The notes: generated by a model not told the origin, from the letters alone. A DNA stretch of 64,000 nt from Planctomycetota bacterium (GCA_016200265.1 JACQFE010000053.1:1-64000), one strand, 5' to 3'. Positions 1-10,700 are shown, counted from the first letter of the stretch. A program made the numbers and translations.

Positions 1-1
1 C

Positions 2-127
2 GTGCTCGCGGCGGCCGGTTCCAACCTCCAAAAGCTCCTCCGGCGGCTTGCCGCTGCGCTGATCCAGCGGCTCGAACTTCTCCTCGCCAGCCACTCAACT
101 TCCGCTCGTCCGGCACTCTGTGGATAA
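2..127 (+). CDS. C-terminal tail of a transposase (IS5/IS1182-like), cut by window edge
   Basis: This frame is open from the first bases and stops with TAA at 125-127, giving 41 residues beginning VLAAAGSNLQKLLRRL. A short AAGxNLxKLLR helix followed by Leu/Arg-rich residues is how many IS5- and IS1182-type transposases end, so this is probably the 3' end of an insertion sequence whose body lies left of the window. The right terminal inverted repeat should lie shortly after the stop, but it cannot be delimited without the left end. Family assignment rests on this short tail alone. Confidence 0.5.
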   Translation: MLAAAGSNLQKLLRRLAAALIQRLELLLASHSTSARPALCG

Positions 128-215
128 AAGCGAGTTTTTCATGGACGACTCAATACGGTTTGGAGGCCGCGCGACAGAAACGCTGATTGATGCGGCTGAA
201 TTGCGAGGCCGGCCT

Positions 216-1193
216 TCATCCCGGGTCTGCCACCGAATCCACAATCTTCCATTTGCTGTCAGGATCAAATTCCGTCATTTCCGCCGCAATCTTGCTCGTC
301 CGACGCCCAAGGTCGCGCTCAAACAAAACGCCGTTTTGATTCACGATGAATGTCATGATCCCGGAGTTTCCATGTTCCGCAGGCCATGCCACCACGGCAA
401 AACCCCCGGTCATTCGACCACTCTCGACATAGTTTCGGGCGCCCCCCGCAGCGTCGGAGCCCTGCGATTTCAAGATCCTGAACTTGTACCCATGAAAAGG
501 ACGAGGTCCTTCGGATTCTCTCGATTGGAACGAATACCCTTCCTCTGACGCACCCACGACAAACGGGCCGAGAGGGCTTTGGGGATCACCCGTCCCAGCT
601 TCCCAATACAAGCCGTTGTGTTTGTCAGGGTCACTCATGAACTTCTGAGCGTATTCCCTGACGCCGTCTCCATTCCGATCCATCGACTCGAATTCTCGCT
701 GCGCGTCCACAACGGCAAGGCAAACCTGCATCACTGAAAGTTCATTGCGACCAATCCGACGGTTGAGAATCTCATCTTTCCCGCGAAGTGTGTCGAATCT
801 CCAGGCATTCCGCTTCCCGACAATCGGAATCGGCATGGGCCAATCGCCGGAGCCAACCTGAAGGGTCATGCTTCCGTCAGGATCCGCAACGACAGAGTGC
901 TTTTCGTCGTAGGCGCTCAGGAACTTTTCTCTCGCGTGCCGATCCGCAACCTCGTCTCCGGAAGACACGACATCGTCCGCACCTCGACCGAGAATTCTCT
1001 TGACCTCGTCACGTTGTTCGGCCTTGGATGCGTGGATCAGTGCGTCGGCGGCTTCTTCAGGTGACGAGAACCGCTTCTGCGAAGAGCCACACCCAGCGAC
1101 AACAAAAAGTGCAGCGACGACGGCTCGCATAGCGGAATGGAAAAATGTTCCCATTAGTCTTGGATTCAATTGGACTGAACGCATGATTTTCAC
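216..1193 (-). CDS. DUF2950 family lipoprotein
   Basis: This is a predicted exported lipoprotein of about 310-325 residues. The N-terminus has a hydrophobic stretch ending VVAGC, a plausible lipobox, followed by a Ser/Gln linker. The body carries features of DUF2950: NELSVMQVCLAVVDAQREF, MDRNGDGVREYAQKF, GLYWE and SPLGPFV. The function of DUF2950 is unknown. Its neighbour at 1259 is a DUF3300 protein, and these two families are often adjacent, which supports both calls. The start is uncertain: a GTG at 1193, an ATG at 1184, or ATGs at 1154 and 1130 that place the lipobox closer to the N-terminus. No clear ribosome binding site decides between them. Confidence 0.85.
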   Translation of the reverse strand: MKIMRSVQLNPRLMGTFFHSAMRAVVAALFVVAGCGSSQKRFSSPEEAADALIHASKAEQRDEVKRILGRGADDVVSSGDEVADRHAREKFLSAYDEKHSVVADPDGSMTLQVGSGDWPMPIPIVGKRNAWRFDTLRGKDEILNRRIGRNELSVMQVCLAVVDAQREFESMDRNGDGVREYAQKFMSDPDKHNGLYWEAGTGDPQSPLGPFVVGASEEGYSFQSRESEGPRPFHGYKFRILKSQGSDAAGGARNYVESGRMTGGFAVVAWPAEHGNSGIMTFIVNQNGVLFERDLGRRTSKIAAEMTEFDPDSKWKIVDSVADPG

Positions 1194-1258
1194 TCAGAAT
1201 GATTCACGAAAATAATTCCCTACATTCGCCTTCAAACACGACATATCCGTTTTCGCTC

Positions 1259-2671
1259 TTAACGTCTGCCTCCGCCACGACCCCCGCCTCCACGACCGCC
1301 ACCTCTGCCCATTCCGCCACGGGAACCCCCTCCTGAGGCGCCGCGAAATGAACTGCCTCCTCCTGAGCCCGCGCTACGTCCGGCGGAAGATGAACGACTC
1401 GCCTGGCCCCTCTGACTCTCACTTCGAGCCTGACTTCCACTGCCGACGCCATCAAACGCGCCGCCGCTCCGTTGCGTTTGCGCAGGACGGCTGGTTTGCG
1501 ATGGGCGGCTATGTGAAGGAGATGCGGAACGGTCGGCCGTCTGCGGTCGGTTGCCCTGTGAGCCACGATCCGGCGCCCCTGTTCCCGGTCGATCAGCGGT
1601 TTGCGGTCGGTTCCCCGCACCGCTTCGATTCTGTATGTCGCGCGTGCCGGCCGAAGGAGATTGTCCTCCCCTGATTTGATCGGCGCCACCCCGGGCGAGA
1701 TCCTGACGACCGGCATCCGCCCGTCCGCGGTATGTGTCGCGTGCACGGGCGGCATCGGCTGCCGAAGCGCCGCCGTATCGACCAGCAGCGCCCGCATCAC
1801 GGTAAGCTGCCCCACCCCGATGCGCCGCGTCGTGTTGCCATGTGTTGTTGCCTCCACGGTACAAATTGTTTTGGGAATAGTTAGAGCGATTGATTCGGGT
1901 GTTGAAATTATTTTGATTAAAATTCACGTTGACGTTGCCGTGACCCCAATTGCAGTGTCCCCATGCGTACCCCCATGCCGCACCACATGCCACACCAGCG
2001 CCGAACGAAACGGCCGCAACTCCAGCCACATATCCGGGCGGACGGTAATAGTACGGAGGATACGCGGGATAAGGCCAAGCACCGTAGACGACCGTGGGAT
2101 TGTACGTCGGCACATAGACCACTTGTGGACTCGGCGACTCGATCACGATTACCGGCGAAGGCGATTGATCCACTTGTTGCACGGTCACAGTCTGTTGCGG
2201 CGTTGTCTCAAGGTTGCCTTGAGATTTGGCTTTGGCCCGAAGCGCTTGCGTCGTGTCCATCACTTGCTTCTGCTGTGAAATAAAAGCGTCTCCGAGCTTC
2301 GTGATCCAATCAAGCTTTTCGCTCATCATGGACAGCACCTGGGGAAAATTTGCCAGAGACTTCACGCTGGGATCCCACGATTGTTTTTCCAGTGCGTCCG
2401 TAAGGGCGTCCCCTTGCAGTTTGGAGTTCTGTCTTACCCAGCGGTCCGCCTGCACCACTTCAAGCGGATACGTGGACGCCATCAAAATCTGGGATAGCAG
2501 TGAATCCGGATACAAGGCGATTGGGGCGAGCAGCTGGTCAAGCTCTTGCTGCGAAAATTGCGCCGAGGCACCGGGCACGTCCGGCTGCTGAGCCACTAAT
2601 ACCGAAGTCTGCGCCATACTCGGAATCAGAAACGCAATCACTCCTACATAAATTATTCGCGTCGATTTCAT
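1259..2671 (-). CDS. DUF3300 family exported protein with Gly/Arg-rich tail
   Basis: The start at 2671 gives MKSTRIIYVG..., a normal signal peptide ending near VLVAQQ; an AAGG motif lies about 9 bases upstream. The first 170 residues match DUF3300: LDQLLAPIALYPDSLLSQIL, STYPLEVVQADRWV and SWDPSVKSLANFPQVL. A Tyr/Pro-rich stretch (YPAYPPYYYRPPG) follows, then a glycine-rich hydrophobic segment, an Asn-rich part, and a long disordered Arg/Gly/Ser tail ending in repeated RGGG. The tail suggests binding to a polyanion or the cell envelope, but this is inference. It is probably cotranscribed with the downstream DUF2950 gene. The role of the pair is unknown. Confidence 0.88.
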   Translation of the reverse strand: MKSTRIIYVGVIAFLIPSMAQTSVLVAQQPDVPGASAQFSQQELDQLLAPIALYPDSLLSQILMASTYPLEVVQADRWVRQNSKLQGDALTDALEKQSWDPSVKSLANFPQVLSMMSEKLDWITKLGDAFISQQKQVMDTTQALRAKAKSQGNLETTPQQTVTVQQVDQSPSPVIVIESPSPQVVYVPTYNPTVVYGAWPYPAYPPYYYRPPGYVAGVAAVSFGAGVACGAAWGYAWGHCNWGHGNVNVNFNQNNFNTRINRSNYSQNNLYRGGNNTWQHDAAHRGGAAYRDAGAAGRYGGASAADAARARDTYRGRADAGRQDLARGGADQIRGGQSPSAGTRDIQNRSGAGNRPQTADRPGTGAPDRGSQGNRPQTADRSASPSHSRPSQTSRPAQTQRSGGAFDGVGSGSQARSESQRGQASRSSSAGRSAGSGGGSSFRGASGGGSRGGMGRGGGRGGGGRGGGRR

Positions 2672-2782
2672 GAAACGAACCTTATCGTAGAATTGCCAAA
2701 AGGGATGAATCATGAAAATATCTAAACACGCTTTACGCGCGGTGTCAACGCAGGTTCCAATCAGACCGCCGGCGCGTAGGAA

Positions 2783-5611
2783 TCAAGAACGTACTAGCGC
2801 CGTAGGAGCGCGATTCTTGGCGAAGTCCCCTGTCAATCCGTAAAGGGCAAGTATTGCAATCAATCCCACGCTCAAGATGGTAACATCCGCATACCATGAA
2901 TCGAGTGATGTCGTCAAAGGCGTCGTATTCAGCACCCCCGTGACGATCAATGCGACGACCACGGAAAGCAACCCGCACGTTGTCATCAGCCAAAGAAAAA
3001 TTCCGATCCCGCCGACGCCGAGGAAAAGCCACGACAACAGTCCATGCGCGCCGCGCGGAATGATGATTGGAACCAAGATGAAACCTGTAATCACCATCGC
3101 GGCTTTTGCGTTGCGCGTAAAAATCCGCAGCAGAACCAACAAGAGAAGGAACATCATCCCCAATGTCATGGCGTTGGAAGCACTTGCGACGGAACTCGCC
3201 ATCGCGTCACGAAGACCATAAACCTTTTCCGCAATTCGATCACCAAACAGGAACGGCAGCGGAGGCCATCCCATCCAATCCGCGATCATCCGCTCAGTGG
3301 CGGCCAGCAACGCCCACAAGCACCCAACAAAAACTCCCGCGGCCACGTGCCTTCGAACGTCGATGTCACCTAAATGGCACCGGATTGCTCGATTCCAGGT
3401 GATGAGAATGTCCGGCCAATATCGGCGGGCATAGAGATCAACGACCACGAAAAGAATCGCGACAGCCGCCGCCTCACCCAGCGCGCCGATGATCGCGGTC
3501 GCAAGCCGCGAGACTTCGCGCCCGAGTCCGCCGGAGTTTCCCAGTGTCAAAAAGAATGGCACGATGTTCAGCGTAAAGACCGCAAGCCCAAGACGGACCG
3601 CGCCGTCACGATCGATCCTGCCCGACCAGTATCCGCGCCACGCCCACGGGAATGCGGCCGCCATCACGGCCAGAAACAGCGCACTTTCGCCGATGGAGAC
3701 AACTTCTCTCCGCCGAATGAACGAAGTCCAGACTGACGGAGCGGATGAAGCATTGTAAGTGATCGTCGCAAAAACAATCGGTTGGTCATGCAATGCGATA
3801 CCAACCGCAGTCATCGGGATTTCATTCTCATTGGTCTTTGATTTTGTCCATCCAAATGCTTGGAATCCGGATTTTGCCGGATCAAGTCCCGAAGATTGCG
3901 GTGAACCCGCAGCTCCGTCAAATCCGGCAGCACGCACGAACGGTTGAAATTTCGGTAGCGGATTGGATTCCACGGTCGCTTCGCTCTGCACTATCGGCCG
4001 CGCAACAAATGCAATGAGCTTACCTTCAAGATCGTAAAACGAAGTCGAGGAACCCATCTCTGTTGGCGGATCGAACAGCGTCGCTCGACCATTATTGAAA
4101 ATTACATTGCTCACGTTTTGTGGCAAAAATGGATTCATCCCTTCGCGATACCAAAAGACGGGACCTCGTCCTTCGCCCAGCGTCAATTCGTTCGTCTCGC
4201 TGAACGGTGGATACCTGCCAACAAATTCTTCCGTCTCGTGCCGATCGCAGTATCCAAACGCGTCAAAGAGTTGTGCTCGTTCGGGCACAAGCGACTCCTG
4301 CGTGGTCCGGGCCCGCTCTCGCATCACTCGCGGCGATTTTTCACCGAGATGATCCCAGGAATTTATTGTTTTGGATCGAAACCACCACGTCGTTAGCGAT
4401 AACAAGGCTGCCAATCCAACCATTACAACCCCGGACATTGTCGGCGCCGAAACTCGCGAGACGGCCACCATCGACGGCGAAGGCGTCAAATGTGCCGCAA
4501 GGACATCGCTGAGCACATTCGTACCCGGAAGCGATGCGGCCACGATCAATGCCGACGCAGGTCGGGCCGAAGGCTCCTTTTCAAGGCATTGAAGAATGAT
4601 CTGCTCAACGTCTCGCGGCATTTCCGGATTCATTTGAGACGGCGAAGGCGGTGCTGCATTCACGTGCAAATCGGCATATTCATCAATTGTTTCGGCCTGA
4701 AAGGCCCGTCGTCCCGTGAAGAGCTCAAACATCACCAGCCCGAGAGAATAGATATCGCTCTGAATGGATACACCTCGTCCGGTGATTTGCTCCGGCGCCA
4801 TGTAGGCCGCGGTGCCCGTGCGAATTTCCGACGGTTGAATTTCACCCGCCAGAGCCGCAATTCCGAAATCCGTGATCCGCACATTGCCGTTCCCGTCGAG
4901 CATGATGTTTTGCGGCTTCAGATCACGGTGGATGACATTGTGCTGATGAGCGACGGCCAACCCAAGGCAAATCTGCCGACTTACCGCGATCGCCCGTTCG
5001 ATCGGCAGTCGCCCGATCCTCCGATAGAGCGCTGCGAGGTCTTCCCCCTCGACATATTCCATGCTTAGAAAGCACTCACCGCCGCTCTCCACGAGGTCAA
5101 AGATTCGACAAACATTGGGGTGCGTCACGGTCCGCGCCAGACGCGCTTCTTGTCGAAAGCGCGCGATCCATGCCGGACTCTTTGCAAATGCGAGGGGAAG
5201 AAATTTCAATGCCACGGTCTGATTGAGCGTCGTATCTTCGGCACGGAAGACTTCCCCCATGCCCCCTTCGCCGAGCCGATCCACAATGCGATATCGATCG
5301 GCGATCAAAGTCCCCGCGCTGTATTGACGGCGGCTCTCATTGATGATCGGAGTTTGAGCGGCGGTCTTGGCCGCTGGATTCGCGCCGGCGGTTTTCAGAG
5401 AAGCGGGGATTTGATCGCCGGTTCCAATCGAGCGAATGACTGCGTCGGTCTCAACCGTAGGAACATAAGCCGCTAAGAGGTCTTGAATTTCCTTCTGAAG
5501 TGCCGGGTCGCCGGCGCATCGATCGGCGACGAATTTCGAGCGATCAGCTTCTGGAAGCTCGAGCGCCTCCAGAAAAAGCGCCCTCGCGCGTCCGAATTGC
5601 TCGGACATCAT
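2783..5611 (-). CDS. Membrane-bound serine/threonine protein kinase with polytopic C-terminal domain
   Basis: The start at 5611 (or 5608) overlaps the stop of the sigma-factor gene as ATGA, indicating translational coupling. Counting from 5611, the Gly-rich loop GEGGMGEV is near residue 114, the ATP lysine (ALKF) near 136, the catalytic loop HRDLKPQN near 228, DFG near 248 and APEQ near 272, so the kinase should be active. A first membrane helix follows near residue 395. After it comes a segment of about 230 residues that probably lies outside the cytoplasm, then about eight to ten hydrophobic helices with short Arg-rich loops. This exceeds the single-helix layout of typical bacterial Hanks kinases. 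The outer segment may sense a signal; no known sensor domain is recognisable. Confidence 0.93.
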   Translation of the reverse strand: MMSEQFGRARALFLEALELPEADRSKFVADRCAGDPALQKEIQDLLAAYVPTVETDAVIRSIGTGDQIPASLKTAGANPAAKTAAQTPIINESRRQYSAGTLIADRYRIVDRLGEGGMGEVFRAEDTTLNQTVALKFLPLAFAKSPAWIARFRQEARLARTVTHPNVCRIFDLVESGGECFLSMEYVEGEDLAALYRRIGRLPIERAIAVSRQICLGLAVAHQHNVIHRDLKPQNIMLDGNGNVRITDFGIAALAGEIQPSEIRTGTAAYMAPEQITGRGVSIQSDIYSLGLVMFELFTGRRAFQAETIDEYADLHVNAAPPSPSQMNPEMPRDVEQIILQCLEKEPSARPASALIVAASLPGTNVLSDVLAAHLTPSPSMVAVSRVSAPTMSGVVMVGLAALLSLTTWWFRSKTINSWDHLGEKSPRVMRERARTTQESLVPERAQLFDAFGYCDRHETEEFVGRYPPFSETNELTLGEGRGPVFWYREGMNPFLPQNVSNVIFNNGRATLFDPPTEMGSSTSFYDLEGKLIAFVARPIVQSEATVESNPLPKFQPFVRAAGFDGAAGSPQSSGLDPAKSGFQAFGWTKSKTNENEIPMTAVGIALHDQPIVFATITYNASSAPSVWTSFIRRREVVSIGESALFLAVMAAAFPWAWRGYWSGRIDRDGAVRLGLAVFTLNIVPFFLTLGNSGGLGREVSRLATAIIGALGEAAAVAILFVVVDLYARRYWPDILITWNRAIRCHLGDIDVRRHVAAGVFVGCLWALLAATERMIADWMGWPPLPFLFGDRIAEKVYGLRDAMASSVASASNAMTLGMMFLLLLVLLRIFTRNAKAAMVITGFILVPIIIPRGAHGLLSWLFLGVGGIGIFLWLMTTCGLLSVVVALIVTGVLNTTPLTTSLDSWYADVTILSVGLIAILALYGLTGDFAKNRAPTALVRS

Positions 5612-6183
5612 GCTGCTTTCTCCCGGAGCCGATTTCGCAGCCAGGCCTTCGCATGAGTCCACTCGCCCTCGACCTTGCGTTTCGACACGCCGAGCACACT
5701 CGCGACTTCTTCCACGGACAATCCCGCGAAAAATCGTAACTCGACCACGCGGGCTTCTTCTGCATCAAGCGACGCAAGCGTGTCGATCGCGTCGCTCACG
5801 ACCTCCACGTCGACTTCTTCAGGCTTTTCAAAAACAAGGTTGTCCTCGAGCATCAGGCGCTTCCGATCGCCGCCTCGCTTCACCCGGCCGCGCTGCCGGG
5901 CATAATCCGTCAGAATGCGACGCATGATCGACGCGCTGATCGCAAGAAAGTGAGTCCTCCCTTGCCAGTTTACGCGATTCTGATCCACAAGACGCAAGTA
6001 CGCCTCGTTCACCAATGCCGTCGGTTGAAGCGTGTGAGATTTGCGTTCGCCGCGGAGCAGCCGCGCGGCCATCGCGTGAAGATCGTCATACACCAGCGGA
6101 GTGAGCTTCGCGGCGATTTCCTCAGGTCGGCCTGATCCGACATCGTTCAGGATTTGCGTCACGTCCTTCGATGATGCATCCAT
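5608..6183 (-). CDS. ECF-type RNA polymerase sigma factor
   Basis: This 191-residue protein has the layout of the extracytoplasmic-function sigma group often paired with Ser/Thr kinases in planctomycetes and acidobacteria (TIGR02999-like). Region 2 contains LRGERKSHTLQPTALVNEAY and the conserved HFLAISASIMRRIL segment. Region 4 contains EEARVVELRFFAGLSVEEVA followed by a helix-turn-helix at VLGVSKRKVEGEW. The stop codon overlaps the kinase start as ATGA. In this family the linked kinase is thought to control sigma activity directly or through a partner; that is inferred for this pair. No anti-sigma gene is adjacent. Confidence 0.93.
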   Translation of the reverse strand: MDASSKDVTQILNDVGSGRPEEIAAKLTPLVYDDLHAMAARLLRGERKSHTLQPTALVNEAYLRLVDQNRVNWQGRTHFLAISASIMRRILTDYARQRGRVKRGGDRKRLMLEDNLVFEKPEEVDVEVVSDAIDTLASLDAEEARVVELRFFAGLSVEEVASVLGVSKRKVEGEWTHAKAWLRNRLREKAA

Positions 6184-6498
6184 AGGGCTTTCCGAATTCG
6201 TTTCGCTACGACCGAAGTGTTACAATTACTTGCCATGCATACAAACTCGGAACTAATATAATTGTAATTCGATCTTACTGCCAGCAAATTTAATCGCGTC
6301 AATGAAAATGCTTGGCCTTGCTCCCTATTCAGGCTCTTTCAGAGTTATCATTGCAAATGGGGTCGCCTCTCGACGATTGAGAACGCCTGGGTTACAAGCT
6401 GATTCCGACGGTAATCTGCGTCCTGAGAGGAATGCTGATTGAAGATGTTACGCTTCAAACAATACAGTTTTCTCACCTGGACGGGCCCGGCTGGCACC

Positions 6499-7725
6499 AT
6501 GTCCTTTGACCCCGTTCGCGGCTCTATACTGCTCGGCACGATTTCGATCCCTTTGTTGGGAATGCTACTATCCAGTTGCAAACGAGTACCGTCGCCGCCT
6601 CCTCCTCCAATTCCGTCAGTCACGGTTGCGACTCCGATTCGCAAAGAAGTATTGGAATGGGACGATTACGCTGGTTATTTAGCCGCCGTGGATATGGTGG
6701 AAGTTCGCGCTCGAGTCAGTGGGATGATCAAGGCCACACCCTTTCATGAGGGAGCGATCGTTAACAAGGACGACGTGCTCGTGAAAATCGATGAAGCCCC
6801 CTTTCAAGCGGACCTGGACAGCAAGCTGGCGGACCAAGCGAGGGCGGCCGCACAAGTTGAACTGGCTGACATCGAATATCGTCGAGTGCAAAAGATTCCC
6901 ACCGAAGCGGTCATGAATGTCGAGCTGGATCGAGTCGCGGCTACCCTTCGACAGGAGCAGGCCGGTCTTGCGGCAGCCAAAGCGGCCGTTGAATCCTCGC
7001 AACTCAACCTGAGTTGGTGCAATGTGACCGCGCCGGTGTCAGGTCGTGTCAGCAGAAAGCTCGTGACCGCGGGCAATCTGATCACCGGCGGAACTGCGCA
7101 GGCAACGCTCTTGACGACGATCGCGTCCATTGACCCGATTTATTGTTACGTTGATGCCGACGAACGATCCGTTCTCAAGTACGAACGGCTGGCGCTCGAG
7201 GGAAAGCGTAAAAGCGCTCGCGATGTAAAGGTTCCATGTTATTTGCAGCTCGCCGATGAGACAGGTTTTCCACATGCAGGCGTGATTGACTTTGTCGACA
7301 ATCGTGTGGACCCTACCACTGGAACGATGCGCGGGCGCGGGATTTTTCCGAACCCTGATGGGCGTCTCGTGCCGGGATTCTATGCTCGAATTCGGTTGCC
7401 GGGCAGCGGAAAATATGAAGCGATGCTCGTTCCCGATTCCGCGCTCATCATCGACCAGAGCCAAAAGGCTCTTCTGGTTGTTGGAACGGACAACATCGTC
7501 GCCCAAAAATTCGTCAAGACCGGAGCGTTGTTTGGAGACTTGCGGGCGATTGAATCCGGCATCGAGTTGAGCGATCGGATCATTATTAACGGCTTGATGC
7601 TGGCGCGTTCCGGCGCCAAAGTGAACCCCAAAGAAACATCGCTCTCCGCTTCCCTTCCGGAGATGCCATCGGCAATGCCGACATCCGCTTCCATCGCACC
7701 GACGAACGGCTCGAGCAAACCATGA
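6499..7725 (+). CDS. RND efflux system periplasmic adaptor (membrane fusion protein)
   Basis: From ATG 6499 the protein starts with a lipoprotein signal whose lipobox LSSC places the acylated cysteine near residue 27. The same frame is open back to a TTG at 6439, with an ATG at 6445, so the start is uncertain. The body is AcrA/MexA-like: a biotinyl-lipoyl half (VRARVSGMIKATPFHEGAIV), an alpha-helical hairpin rich in Ala/Glu/Gln, the second lipoyl half (NVTAPVSGRVSRKLVTAGNLI), a beta-barrel (VDNRVDPTTGTMRGRGIFPN) and a C-terminal membrane-proximal domain. It links an inner-membrane pump to an outer-membrane channel. Its stop overlaps the pump start as ATGA. No TolC-type channel gene is in the window. 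Confidence 0.93.
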   Translation: MSFDPVRGSILLGTISIPLLGMLLSSCKRVPSPPPPPIPSVTVATPIRKEVLEWDDYAGYLAAVDMVEVRARVSGMIKATPFHEGAIVNKDDVLVKIDEAPFQADLDSKLADQARAAAQVELADIEYRRVQKIPTEAVMNVELDRVAATLRQEQAGLAAAKAAVESSQLNLSWCNVTAPVSGRVSRKLVTAGNLITGGTAQATLLTTIASIDPIYCYVDADERSVLKYERLALEGKRKSARDVKVPCYLQLADETGFPHAGVIDFVDNRVDPTTGTMRGRGIFPNPDGRLVPGFYARIRLPGSGKYEAMLVPDSALIIDQSQKALLVVGTDNIVAQKFVKTGALFGDLRAIESGIELSDRIIINGLMLARSGAKVNPKETSLSASLPEMPSAMPTSASIAPTNGSSKP

Positions 7726-10700
7726 AGTTCGCACATTTTTTCATTGATCGTCCGGTCTTCGCAGGCGTCCTGTCGATCGTCGCCGTCATTGCGGGGTTGA
7801 TTGCATTGTTGAATCTGCCCGTCGCACAGTATCCTGAAATCGTTCCGCCGACCGTGACCGTCAGCGCCACGTATCCCGGTGCCAGCGCCGAGGTCGTTTC
7901 CGATACCGTGGCGACGCCCATCGAAGAACAAATCAACGGTGTTGAGAACATGTTGTACCTGTCCAGCCAGTGCACCAGCACCGGCGGCTACACTCTCACC
8001 GTCACGTTCAAGCTGGGAACGAATCTCGATATCGCACAGGTCCAGACTCAGAATCGCGTCACGCTCGCCCAACCCCAGCTCCCCGAAGACGTTCGTCGCC
8101 TCGGTGTGACGGTCAAGAAGGCGTCGCCGGACATCACGCTCGCATTGGCCCTTTACTCTCCCGACAATCGTTTTGACACGCTCTACCTGAGCAATTACGC
8201 GACTTTGCAATTGCGCGACGAGCTCGCTCGACTTCCCGGAGTCGGCGACTTGTTCATCTTTGGGGCCCGCGATTATTCCATGCGCGTCTGGCTCAATCCC
8301 GACGAGCTGGCGGCCAGAAACCTCGGCGCCGGCGACGTTGTGGATGCCATTCGCGAACAGAATGTCCAAGTCGCCGCGGGAGTCGTCGGTGCGCCACCAA
8401 TCGCCAAAGGCACCACCAATTTCCAATACACAATCAACACCGAAGGACGGCTGATTCATCCCGAGCAGTTTGACGACATTGTCGTCAAGACAGGAACCGA
8501 TGGCCGTGTGACGCGGCTTCGCGATGTATCGCGTGTGGAATTGGGGGCCGCGGATTACAGCACGTCCATCGAATTCAACGGCAAGCCGGCCATTGGAATT
8601 CCCATCTTCCAACTTCCCGGAACCAATGCCGTCGCCACCGCCGACGCCATCTATGCCAAGATGCGCGAACTCAAGAAGAATTTTCCTCCCGGAATCGACT
8701 ACGCGATTCCCTATGACACGACGATCTTCGTTCGCAACAGCATTCGCGATGTCGTGACCACGTTGTTTGAGGCCATCGGACTTGTCGTACTGGTCATCCT
8801 TGTTTTCCTTCAAAGCTGGCGTGCTTCATTGGTCCCGCTGTTAGCGATTCCTGTCTCGCTCATCGGCACATTCGCCGTGATGGCCGCGGCAGGTTTCTCG
8901 ATCAATAACCTCTCACTTTTCGGAATCGTTCTTGCCATCGGCATCGTCGTCGATGACGCGATCGTGGTCGTCGAAAACATTGAGCGTTGGATGGATCGTG
9001 GACTGTCGCCTCGCGAAGCCGCATTCAAAGCCATGGACGAAGTCACCGGCGCGGTGATCGCCATTGCTTTCGGATTGTCGGCGGTATTCATTCCCGTCGC
9101 CTTCATGGGCGGCATCACCGGGCAGTTCTATCGCCAGTTTGCATTGACGATCTCCTTTTCCACACTCTTGTCGGCGTTCAATTCTCTCACGCTGAGTCCT
9201 GCACTCGGCGCGCTACTGTTGCGTCCGCGGCACGAGCGGAGTGATTGGCTGTCGCGCATCATTCAATTCCTTTTCGGATGGTTCTTTCGTCTCTTCAACA
9301 GAGTGCTCGAAGCGGGGACCGCGGCGTATTCCGCCGTGCTGGGCCGTGTCGTTCGATTGGCCGTCGTCGCGTGGTTGGTCTACATCGGGTTGTTGGGACT
9401 TGCGTATCTGGGTTTTCGCTCCGTTCCGACCGGCTTCATCCCGCTGCAGGATAAGGGCAACTTGTTCGTAAACGTGCAGCTGCCCGACGCCGCGAACGTC
9501 GGACGTACCGAGCAATTCATGCAGCGAATCGCCGAGATCGCTCGAAAGGACCCCGGCGTCAAGGAGACATTCGCGGTGGCCGGATTCTCTTTTCTGGCCC
9601 GCGCCAACCAGTCAAACACCGGCATCATGTTCCTTGAGTTGGAGGATTTTGAAAAACGCTCCGGGCATCCGGAGCTTTCCGCGCCCGCGATCCTCGGCCG
9701 ATTGATGAGGGAATACAGCAGCGTCGAAGAGGGATTCGCTCTTGTGCTGATGCCGCCGCCCGTCAACGGACTTGGAAATGCCGGCGGTTTCAAGCTGGAA
9801 GTCGAGGACCGATCCGGACGGATTTCGTCATCCCGACTTCAGGCGGTCACCGACAATTTGATCGCCGAAGCGAGGAAGAATCCGTTGCTTCAGTCCATGT
9901 TCACGACATTCCGCGCCAATGTCCCCCAACTCTACGCGAGCATCGACCGCACGAAAGCAAAAGCGGAAGATGTGCAGCTTACGGATTTGTTCGAGACATT
10001 GCAGGTGTATCTCGGAAGCCTCTATGTGAACGACTTCAATTTTCTTGGTCGAACGTACCGCGTGATCGCACAGGCCGCAGCGCCGTTTCGCGCCACGGCA
10101 GGTTCCATCGGGCACTCAAGACCCGCAACCGCGCAGGCGAAATGGTCCCATTGGGCGCCTTGGTCCATGTGAGCGACACCGTCGGTCCCGATCGCATCAG
10201 CCGCTACAACCTCTATCAGGCCGCGGACGTCAACGGCAGCGCCGCTTTCAACGTCAGCAGCGGCGAGGCCATTGCCGCCATGGAGGCGCTGGCGCACAAA
10301 ATTCTCCCGTCCGGACATGACCTGGAATGGACCGACCTTGCCTATCAGGAAAAAGACGCCGGCAGCACCGCACTGTTCATCTTTCCGCTGTGCATTCTCT
10401 TCGTCTGGCTCACACACTCGGCCGAATACGAGAGCTTTGCCTTGTCCACGGCCATCATTCTGATTGTGCCGATGTGCCTTCTGTGTGGCATCGCCGGCGT
10501 CTGGCTTCGCGGCATGGACAACAACATCTTCACGCAGATTGGCTTCGTGGTACTCGCGGGCTTGAGCGCGAAGAACGCCGTGCTCATTGTGGAATTTGCA
10601 AAGCAGCAGCAGGAACGAGGATTGGACAGTCGAGCGGCCGCCGTGGAAGCAGCTCGCCTGCGACTCCGGCCCATTCTCATGACGAGCTTCGCGTTCATTC

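Noticed and set aside
2226-2591. Plus-strand frame of 121 residues opposite DUF3300
   Set aside because: Shadow of the conserved DUF3300 region on the other strand.
6184-6438. Outer-membrane channel (TolC-like) gene expected near the efflux pump
   Set aside because: No open frame with an OEP-type sequence lies on either side of the pump; the gaps are too short.
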